A stretch of 44,170 nucleotides of DNA from Chitinispirillales bacterium ANBcel5 (GTDB lineage Bacteria; Fibrobacterota; Chitinivibrionia; Chitinivibrionales; Chitinispirillaceae): NCBI GenBank assembly GCA_029688955.1, contig JARUKZ010000033.1, positions 1-44,170 of the forward strand, read 5' to 3'. The translations under genes were made by a program, and so were the position numbers. Under the pieces are notes generated by a model that searched no databases, was not told the origin of the DNA, and was given only the letters and a program-made list of their open reading frames with translations. This document shows positions 8,997 through 15,656 of this stretch, one piece after another. Position 1 is the first letter of the stretch. Every line of letters begins with the position of its first letter.

Positions 8997-9899
8997 ATGA
9001 TACTTATTACTGATGTAAGCAGCAGAATGGGGTCTCACTTAGCGATGGATTTTCTAAAATCGGGGCAGAAAGTCAGAGGAATCGATGAATCCCGGGGGCA
9101 AATGGCCAGACTTATAAGTGAGGGGCTGGATGCTGCAACAGGGCAGATCGATGATCCTGTCTTTCTCTCAAGCACCTTCGAACAGGTAGAATCGGTCTTC
9201 TTTATAATCCCTCTGCACGCAAACAGGGAAGACAGTTACCGGCACTATTTTATAAATCTCGCAAACACAATGACTAAGGTGGTACGGGAGTCTGCGGTAA
9301 GAAACATCTTCCTTATCTCAAGCATGGGTGCGGATGAAAAAGAGGAGGCTGGTTTTCTAAGTGCGTATGGTGAAGTAGAAGAGATCCTTGATACTCTGGA
9401 GCTTGAAACGATCACCCTTATTCGTCCCGGCTACTTTATGGATCATCTGTTGCCTAAAATCTCTATGATCCGTACAAAAGACATGATTGGTGATGTAATC
9501 AATGGTGATACTCCGCTCTATTTTACCAGTATAAAAGATGTGGCTTCCACGATTACCACAATGTATCAGGAGAACAGTTTTTTTGGACGTTCGAAGGTGG
9601 AACTGTACAGTGATAAAATGTCCCTCAGAAGAGCAGTGAAGATAATCGGGGAATATATCGATATCCCTGAGCTGCCCTTTGTTCAAATGGGGGATCAGGA
9701 ATACAGAAACCATCTGCTGGAAGAAGGGGCTTCTATATCTTTTGCCAACATGTACACCGAGATGGCTCATGCCATAAGCAGGGGGGCTATGGTTCCGGCT
9801 CTTATCGATCCACAAACCCCTAATCTCCCCACACGGGTCGAAGAGTTCATAGAGAATGTGTTTGTTCCTGCGTATAAAAGCGGCTCAGAAGAACTATAA
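8997..9899 (+). CDS. NmrA-like / atypical SDR NAD(P)-binding protein
   Basis: A 300-aa protein of the NmrA-like atypical short-chain dehydrogenase class. The Rossmann start is recognisable from its strand-turn-helix layout, but the glycine motif is degenerate: ITDVSSRMGSHLAMDF instead of the usual TGATGxxG. Later family hallmarks remain: SVFFIIPL, the VRNIFLISSMGAD strand, and LIRPGYFMDHL. Loss of the glycines suggests weak or altered cofactor binding, perhaps a sensor role as in NmrA itself (inference). I start at the ATG at 8997, with AAGGGGTG about 7 nt upstream, rather than the in-frame GTG at 8964. The small membrane protein follows after 23 nt, so the two may be co-transcribed. Confidence 0.8.
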   Translation: MILITDVSSRMGSHLAMDFLKSGQKVRGIDESRGQMARLISEGLDAATGQIDDPVFLSSTFEQVESVFFIIPLHANREDSYRHYFINLANTMTKVVRESAVRNIFLISSMGADEKEEAGFLSAYGEVEEILDTLELETITLIRPGYFMDHLLPKISMIRTKDMIGDVINGDTPLYFTSIKDVASTITTMYQENSFFGRSKVELYSDKMSLRRAVKIIGEYIDIPELPFVQMGDQEYRNHLLEEGASISFANMYTEMAHAISRGAMVPALIDPQTPNLPTRVEEFIENVFVPAYKSGSEEL

Positions 9900-9922
9900 T
9901 AACCTTTATAAGGAGAAAAAGT

Positions 9923-10192
9923 ATGAAACTCAACGTTCCTGCGATGGCTGCGACCTGCAGTGTTGTTTGTGGATTTGGCATGGGAATATTAACCTGGGTT
10001 ATGATGTTGTTTGAACGAAAAATGAAGAAAAAAACGGTTCTGAAATACATGTACAAGGGGAACAAAATCACGGCAAAAAAGAGTGCCATTGGGGTTGCAG
10101 GGGCTCTTATCGATGGATTTGTGGGTGGCGCGGGGTTCTCTTTTGTGTATAATAAATTTGTGTCCCTTTTTTCTAAAGATGAAGATGCCTGA
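9923..10192 (+). CDS. Small two-helix membrane protein (holin-like family)
   Basis: An 89-aa protein with two hydrophobic segments (about residues 8-30 and 57-80) flanking a basic loop. It resembles small chromosomal proteins often annotated as bacteriophage holin, which share MKLNV at the start, a GLG-LTW helix and a C-terminal GxxDGFxGGAxFxxxYN motif. Here these are MKLNVPAMA, GMGILTWV and GALIDGFVGGAGFSFVYNKF. The chromosomal family members are not tied to lysis, and no phage gene is nearby. AAGGAG lies about 9 nt before the ATG. It sits in a row with the NmrA-like and BON genes. Confidence 0.75.
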   Translation: MKLNVPAMAATCSVVCGFGMGILTWVMMLFERKMKKKTVLKYMYKGNKITAKKSAIGVAGALIDGFVGGAGFSFVYNKFVSLFSKDEDA

Positions 10193-10239
10193 AAAAGGAA
10201 TGCTGTTAAGGAAAAATCCAGTCATAATGGAGAGTCTAT

Positions 10240-10908
10240 ATGGCACTTGAAAGTGAAAAGATAAAAGAGGATGTTGTAAATCACCTTCTATGGGATAGTC
10301 GCTTAAGGTCTGAGAAGATTGATGTTTCTGTTACCGGAAATACTGTAGTGCTTTCAGGAAGTGTGCCTTCGTTCAGGGAAAGAATGGTGGCTGAGGCAGA
10401 TACATGGGCTGTGCCGGGAATCGCTTCAGTTGAAAACAGAGTTCAGATTGGAGACTTCTCCCGAGTTTCAGACAAGCAGTTGATGGAAAATGCTGTGACT
10501 GTTTTACATCTCAATGAGGTAACAGAGGATCAAAAAATTGCCGTAAACGTAGAAGATGGGAAGTTTGTGCTCAGTGGCAGCGTGGATGAATACTGGAAAA
10601 AGACCTACACAGTGGATCTTTTAGCTCATGTAAAAGGAGTAATCGACATAATAGATAACATGGCTGTTGTTCCGGGCAATCAGATTGCAGATGAGTCGGT
10701 GGCTGAAGATATTTTGGAGGCGCTGAAACGACAGGGAAAAATCGATGTTTCGACTATAACGCTTGAGGTTAGTGGGGGCAAAGCTGTTATAAGGGGCAGA
10801 GTCCCTGACTGGCAGAGCTTTTCAGATTCTTACAGCATACTGAAGAATACAAAGGGAGTTGCTGAGATCAGAAACGAACTTACCATTGTACCTGAAGGGG
10901 TAGAGTAA
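10240..10908 (+). CDS. Triple-BON-domain protein
   Basis: A 222-aa protein consisting of three BON domains (about residues 3-70, 74-145 and 148-220). Each has the helix-strand pattern and a V-x-L-x-G-x-V core: VVLSGSVPSF, FVLSGSVDEY and AVIRGRVPDW. BON domains bind phospholipid or envelope surfaces, as in OsmY and Kbp. There is no signal peptide and no LysM, so this form may be cytoplasmic. It follows the holin-like gene after 47 nt and is closed by a strong terminator. The neighbourhood (HtrA, DUF2267) suggests envelope or stress physiology. Confidence 0.87.
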   Translation: MALESEKIKEDVVNHLLWDSRLRSEKIDVSVTGNTVVLSGSVPSFRERMVAEADTWAVPGIASVENRVQIGDFSRVSDKQLMENAVTVLHLNEVTEDQKIAVNVEDGKFVLSGSVDEYWKKTYTVDLLAHVKGVIDIIDNMAVVPGNQIADESVAEDILEALKRQGKIDVSTITLEVSGGKAVIRGRVPDWQSFSDSYSILKNTKGVAEIRNELTIVPEGVE

Positions 10909-10912
10909 AAGG

Positions 10913-10945
10913 AAAAAGGGCCACTAAGCGTAAGGCCCTTTTTTT
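10913..10945. terminator. Bidirectional rho-independent terminator
   Basis: AAAAAGGGCC (10913-10922) pairs with GGCCCTTTTT (10934-10943), and the T-run continues to 10945. The A-run on the left serves the minus-strand protease gene, which ends at 10955. Confidence 0.85.
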
Positions 10946-10954
10946 AGTTGATTA

Positions 10955-12088
10955 CTAATCCGATTGTTTCATGGGTAATTCGGCAGGGGAATGGGGTTGT
11001 GTTGACTCTGTGCGTTCAGCAATCTCTATGCTCGTTTTATACCTGTTTCCCTCTCTTACAAATATCACTTCAACTGTTTCACCTGGTCTAAAAGCGGCAA
11101 CAATGTTATTCAGATCATTTGCATTTTCAATCTCCTTATCATTTATTCTTGTGATTATGTCATTTGCACGTAAGCCAGCTCTTTGGGCTGGTTGGTTATC
11201 CTGGACCTGGCTTATCAGTGCTCCCCTGGTGAGATCAACACCTAACTCCTCTCTCTTTTCGGGAGTTATATCCTTCACTGCCACACCAATAAAGCCCCTG
11301 ATCACACGCCCTTCATACACCAGATCCTCCATTACCCGTTTTGCCAGATTTATGGGAATCGCTAGACCGATACCCATAAATCCTCCCGTAGTGGAAAAGA
11401 TAAGAGTGTTGATTCCTATCACCGCTCCATCAAGATTAACCAAAGCCCCGCCTGAATTACCCGGGTTTATGGCTGCATCAGTTTGAATAAAATTCTGATA
11501 GGCGAGCTCAAGACCCACTCTTCTTTGCAGCGCCGAGACGATGCCGGAGGTTATGGAAGAGGTGAGGCCAAAAGGGCTTCCTATTGCTGCGACCATATCA
11601 CCGGACTGAAGCTCATCGGAGTCTCCAAGATATGCCACGGGAAGATCGTTTGGGATATCGTCGGTTATCTGTAAAAGCGCTACATCGGTTAAAGAATCGC
11701 TTCCGATAATTTTGGCGCTTAAGACTGTTTTGTCCAGAAGGTGAATAGTCAGCTCCTCGGAATTGGCAACAACATGGTAGTTGGTGAGTATATGGCCTTC
11801 TGAGGAGACTATTATTCCCGAACCAAGCCCCTGCTGTTGCTGTTGCTTATTTGACTGGGGTATAGAAGGCGGAAGCTCACCGGCTGGTACAACTGCCACT
11901 ACTGATGGTGCAACTTCTCTTGCAATGTTTATAAATGAATTTCTGTACTGCTCGTCGTCACGGGGGGGCCATTGTATTGGCGGAGCATCTGCTCCAAACT
12001 CAATACTTCCCCTGGGTGGACGCCCTGAAGATGCCTGCCCATTTAAAGCGGCTAAAATTAAAAATAAAGGTATGAGATTCTTAAGCAT
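10955..12088 (-). CDS. HtrA/Deg-type periplasmic serine protease with one PDZ domain
   Basis: A 377-aa periplasmic protease (S1C) expected to degrade or signal about misfolded envelope proteins. A signal peptide covers residues 1-20 (MLKNLIPLFLILAALNGQAS). The trypsin-like domain has the full catalytic triad: H105 (LTNYHVV), D135 (TDVALLQ) and S212 (NPGNSGGAL). A single PDZ domain occupies about 270-360 (GALISQVQDNQPAQRAGL). A Gln-rich stretch (KQQQQQG) forms the LA-loop region. I start at the ATG at 12088, preceded by GAGAGGAG, and not at the upstream in-frame GTG. It converges with the BON gene on a shared terminator and diverges from the DUF2267 gene. Confidence 0.94.
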   Translation of the reverse strand: MLKNLIPLFLILAALNGQASSGRPPRGSIEFGADAPPIQWPPRDDEQYRNSFINIAREVAPSVVAVVPAGELPPSIPQSNKQQQQQGLGSGIIVSSEGHILTNYHVVANSEELTIHLLDKTVLSAKIIGSDSLTDVALLQITDDIPNDLPVAYLGDSDELQSGDMVAAIGSPFGLTSSITSGIVSALQRRVGLELAYQNFIQTDAAINPGNSGGALVNLDGAVIGINTLIFSTTGGFMGIGLAIPINLAKRVMEDLVYEGRVIRGFIGVAVKDITPEKREELGVDLTRGALISQVQDNQPAQRAGLRANDIITRINDKEIENANDLNNIVAAFRPGETVEVIFVREGNRYKTSIEIAERTESTQPHSPAELPMKQSD

Positions 12089-12247
12089 AGTTATCTCCTC
12101 TCTCATTGTATCCCAAACTGATCTCATAACCCAACCACAGTGCAATCACTATACCTGAGAAGATGTGCAGAATTGAAAAAAGTAATGCGGTACAGTATCT
12201 GCTATCTGTTAAAGGGAAAAACTGCTGAATAACTCAGGACATTGCTT

Positions 12248-12673
12248 ATGAAAACATCATCACAACCTTTTTGGGAAAAAGTACGGGAGCTATGGCATGT
12301 TATAGACGATTCAGAGCGAAACAGAGTAACCCATTTTGTACTGCTTAACTTGAGAAAAAGATTGCCTCACCAGGATGCACGAATGATTTTTGATCTGCTC
12401 CCCTCAGAAATCGCCTCCCTTTCTGCTGAGCCTGGTATAGCGGTGCTTGAAGATAAAGGACACAGACCGGTACTTGATGTCGATAAAGATGAATTCATAC
12501 GCTTGGTAAGCGAACAAGCAACGGTTTCTGAACAAACTGCTCTACAGGCTACTATCGCGGTATTTGGCGCAACCCGGTCTTTGGTGCCGGAGAGGGAATC
12601 TGATCATATTAGATTTATTTTGCCTAAAGGACTCAAAGAGGTTTGGGGTGGAAAGGGAAAACCAGAAGAGTAA
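12248..12673 (+). CDS. DUF2267 domain protein
   Basis: A 141-aa soluble protein with the helical DUF2267 pattern, including NLRKRLPHQDARMIFDLLP and a second repeat ending in ILPKGLKEVW. DUF2267 proteins are found in stress-related clusters but have no proven activity. The start is ATG 12248; an in-frame TTG at 12242 is less likely. It is divergent from the HtrA gene with about 160 nt between them that may hold both promoters. Confidence 0.75.
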   Translation: MKTSSQPFWEKVRELWHVIDDSERNRVTHFVLLNLRKRLPHQDARMIFDLLPSEIASLSAEPGIAVLEDKGHRPVLDVDKDEFIRLVSEQATVSEQTALQATIAVFGATRSLVPERESDHIRFILPKGLKEVWGGKGKPEE

Positions 12674-12748
12674 AAGAGGTAAGGGCATTATGTTAAGCAA
12701 CAATGTTGGTTGATTCAAAGATTAATAACACGGTAAACACGATAGAAA

Positions 12749-13501
12749 ATGGACTCAATTGCACAGACATCCTTTATTCTCAGTAGGATAATAAATATTG
12801 TATCACTGGGTATTATTGCTTTTGTGAGCGGAAAGCTTGTTCAGAAGTATAATATCAAAGTAAACTACACTCGTAAAATCAATCATTTTGCGGTGTTTTT
12901 CATCCCTATACTGTTGGAAGACCTGTTTGTTTACCGAAGCACAGTAGCAACAACGGTGGTTTCAAGCGGCGTTTACGCCCTTTTGCTTCTATCCCTGAGC
13001 AATCCTGTACGCAGCAGGTCGAAGCTGATCACCACCATGTTTACTTCATTTGACCGTCCGGAGGATCGCCCCCATACACTTCTGTGGTTAAGTACTCAGG
13101 TCATAGCCGGATTTGCGATTCTGGTTCCTCTTGCCTATTTATTCATGAGCATGAATATTTTTGAATTAACCTACATACCTGTTCTGATAAACGGAATAGG
13201 GGATGGACTTGCTGAGCCGGTCGGGGTGCGGTTTGGAAAACGGGAGTATAAAGTCAATGCGATTTTTTCAACGCGTACCTATTCAAGGACGATTGCAGGA
13301 AGTGCGTGTGTTTTGATCACCGCAATAGTTGTGGTGTACTTTTTTAGGGATTCTTTTACTTTTCAACAGTTTATAGCTGCTTTAGTTCTGGTCCCGGTGA
13401 CAATGACATTAGCCGAGTCCTTTGCACCTCACACCTGGGATACCCCGTTTCTGTTCTTTGTAGGTGGCGTGGTATTGGTTGCAATTGTCACTATTTTCTG
13501 A
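12749..13501 (+). CDS. Membrane protein of the dolichol/phytol kinase-like (CTP-dependent lipid kinase) family
   Basis: A 250-aa polytopic membrane protein with about seven hydrophobic segments. The family signs are TRKINHFAVF early in the chain and INGIGDGLAEPVGVRFGKREYK followed by FSTRTYSRTIAGS. These match the R-K-x-x-H start and the G-D-x-x-A...G...G-x-x-x-G core of SEC59/DGK1/VTE5-type kinases. Such enzymes phosphorylate polyprenols, phytol or diacylglycerol. The substrate here is unknown and could be a lipid-carrier salvage product. The start at 12749 has no strong ribosome site. The ATG of a following spurious ORF overlaps the stop. Confidence 0.65.
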   Translation: MDSIAQTSFILSRIINIVSLGIIAFVSGKLVQKYNIKVNYTRKINHFAVFFIPILLEDLFVYRSTVATTVVSSGVYALLLLSLSNPVRSRSKLITTMFTSFDRPEDRPHTLLWLSTQVIAGFAILVPLAYLFMSMNIFELTYIPVLINGIGDGLAEPVGVRFGKREYKVNAIFSTRTYSRTIAGSACVLITAIVVVYFFRDSFTFQQFIAALVLVPVTMTLAESFAPHTWDTPFLFFVGGVVLVAIVTIF

Positions 13502-14246
13502 TGTTTATGGCCAGTTGTGGGAAGAGCAAAGTCGCTACACTGCTGTTGATGTTTGGTTTTTGCCCATTTAAAGGTATAATTGGTTTCATTTCAGCTTCAG
13601 CTATTTGGCAAAGGAGGGGACCTACTGTTCGGGAAATCGAGTCACTGTTAAAAATTCGCTTCAATGGAAGTATCCTCAACTGGTTAAATCATGGAATAAA
13701 TCAAAAAACGACACGCTTTCCTCTCCAGAGGTTGCCCCGGGATTGCATAAAGCTGTGTGGTGGAGGTGTGAAAAGGGGTAAAAGTGGCGGGCCGCAGTGG
13801 GGTCAAGAAACAGAGCCACCAGATGTCCCTGTCGCGCAAATCACCTCCCTTTGGCGCAGAACAACCTTTAAAAGTAAGCTCGAAGCAGGCACGACGGTGG
13901 TATCGTGCGAAAAACTCCCTTTTCCCCAAAAGTCTCTGACTGTCACTCATCCCTATCTTTCCAAACAGTGGTACTCCAGGAAAAATGGCTTCCCTGGCAC
14001 CAGAGGATGTTACCGAACTTTCCACCTACGTGGTCTGGTGGAAAAGGGTATGGAGAGAGGTGAAAAACATCGAGCAAGACGGAACCATCGTTAGTCCAGG
14101 ATATGTGGAAAAAAACAAAAAAAACGTTTACCTGATTAAGACGGATTATATATATTGAATAAGCTTGTACTTGACCATAATCAATAAATGGGTTTTTCCA
14201 ATGATGAATAGCTCTCAGGGATCAAACACAAAAGGAGTATGCCCTT
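13502..14246. other. 745-nt stretch without a convincing gene
   Basis: Open frames exist on both strands (197 codons plus from 13501; 113 codons minus, 13684-14025) but lack ribosome sites and any recognisable family. The 13684-14025 part is richer in G+C than its surroundings, like the blocks at 849-985 and 1740-1912, and may be another dispersed element. The last 100 nt are AT-rich and presumably hold the promoter of the PAAR gene; AAAGGAG at 14230-14236 is its ribosome site. Confidence 0.4.
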
Positions 14247-15656
14247 ATGATGGCCGCACGTGTAACTGATATGACCGCCCACGCGGGGACTATTACCGGG
14301 CCAGGTTGCCCTACTGTACTTATCGGAAAAATGCCGGCAGCTCGCATGGGTGATATGCATATGTGCCCCATGGTCACTCCGGGTGTGCCTCCTGTTCCCC
14401 ACGTCGGGGGACCTATCGTTGGGGGATGCCCCACAGTCCTCATCGGCAAGCTACCGGCGGCTAGACAAGGGGATATGTGTGTATGTGTGGGACCACCATC
14501 ATCGATCGTTTTAGGGTGCCCAACAGTGCTTATCGGTTCCGGTGGTGGAGGCGGCGGTGGTGGAGGCGGCGCATCCGCAGCTTCTGCCGACACTGCAAAA
14601 GCTCTTAAAGAGGGCAAAATAAAGCCGGTTGAGGGGACAGAAACGTTCCCTGTTGAGATTCAGGCAGCACTTTCTGAGATGAATAAGTACTGCGCCCCCG
14701 AAGAGGTGCAGCAGAAAGTTAAAGAGATTGGTGAAGCTCTGGCTGCTGCAGGGGAGCAGCAAAAAAAGGAGCCGCTCACTATAAAAGACATTGTTGAGGT
14801 TTTAAAAGAGGTTGAAAAAGAAGAGGGATACGAAGCAGCCCGCCACTTTGCCTCCCATCTCGATTACGGCAAGCTCACCGATATTGCAAAAGCGTTTGTT
14901 TCGGGGAAAAACAGTGATCCTGACAACGACCCTAACCGCATGCCTACCCGCTTTATGCTGCTTTATGGCATGGATGATTCCCAGATAAAGGAGATCGATG
15001 ATCATCCCGACTGCTTTGATGGCGAAGAGCATAAGATAAATGTGAAAAATCTGAGAAGGGGACTCAAGTTTCTAGGGTATGATGTAAAAAATGATGGGCC
15101 TTTTGATGATGAGGTATGGATCGGGTTTGTGCAGCATCTGGCATCTCTTCCGGTTCAGAAGAAGTTTGAAGAGACCCATATTGTCGAAATGGGTGAAGAT
15201 CTGGGATCGATAGCAACAGATTATGGAATAACTTCCTGGAAATATCTATATGAGGTGAATAAAGGGGCAATCGGCGACAACCCTGACCTTTTAAAACCGG
15301 GCACAGAGCTTACGATTCCTCAGTGGGATGACACGCAGGGGGATGAAAAGATACAGGCTAAGGGAGGGGGTTTAAATGTGTATGTGAACGGATTACAGTA
15401 TTTGTATGTATGGGTACCACTCAGTATCAGCTTCTTTGATTCAGATGCGGCAAAAGGGTATTGCCGGGATTCGGAGAACGACAACGAGAATGAATCTCAG
15501 ATCATGCATGTTGAGCTATATGATCTGCGTCAAGATAAAATCATACTGGAAAAAGAGATAGAGGGTTATGATAAACTGGCTACCCTGATCCCTGAAATTG
15601 CAGATGCAGAGATTCGTGTTGATGGCCGCAAGGTTGTTCGGAAAGGCAGAGTATGA
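14247..15656 (+). CDS. PAAR spike protein with peptidoglycan-binding-like and LysM domains
   Basis: A 469-aa protein that would tip a type VI secretion or related contractile spike and carry cargo. Residues 1-97 are a PAAR domain with the repeated GCPTVLIGKMPAARMGDMHMC and GCPTVLIGKLPAARQGDMC turns that fold into the cone. A run of 10 Gly follows (about 100-109), then a helical region (110-230), a peptidoglycan-binding-1-like segment (about 264-305, LRRGLKFLGYDVKNDGPFDDEVW), a LysM (about 310-359, ending LTIPQW) and a beta-rich tail. The stop overlaps the start of the next gene by 4 nt (ATGA), so the two are translationally coupled. No catalytic motif is visible; it looks like a carrier or adaptor for the 912-aa protein. 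No secretion-apparatus genes are in the window. Confidence 0.85.
   Translation: MMAARVTDMTAHAGTITGPGCPTVLIGKMPAARMGDMHMCPMVTPGVPPVPHVGGPIVGGCPTVLIGKLPAARQGDMCVCVGPPSSIVLGCPTVLIGSGGGGGGGGGGASAASADTAKALKEGKIKPVEGTETFPVEIQAALSEMNKYCAPEEVQQKVKEIGEALAAAGEQQKKEPLTIKDIVEVLKEVEKEEGYEAARHFASHLDYGKLTDIAKAFVSGKNSDPDNDPNRMPTRFMLLYGMDDSQIKEIDDHPDCFDGEEHKINVKNLRRGLKFLGYDVKNDGPFDDEVWIGFVQHLASLPVQKKFEETHIVEMGEDLGSIATDYGITSWKYLYEVNKGAIGDNPDLLKPGTELTIPQWDDTQGDEKIQAKGGGLNVYVNGLQYLYVWVPLSISFFDSDAAKGYCRDSENDNENESQIMHVELYDLRQDKIILEKEIEGYDKLATLIPEIADAEIRVDGRKVVRKGRV

Noticed and set aside
9923..10192. Prophage holin
   Set aside because: No endolysin or other phage gene is nearby, and the motif fits a chromosomal small-membrane-protein family.
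13501..14094. 197-codon plus-strand frame after the lipid-kinase-like gene
   Set aside because: No ribosome site, odd composition, no recognisable domain; the ATG overlaps the preceding stop by chance.
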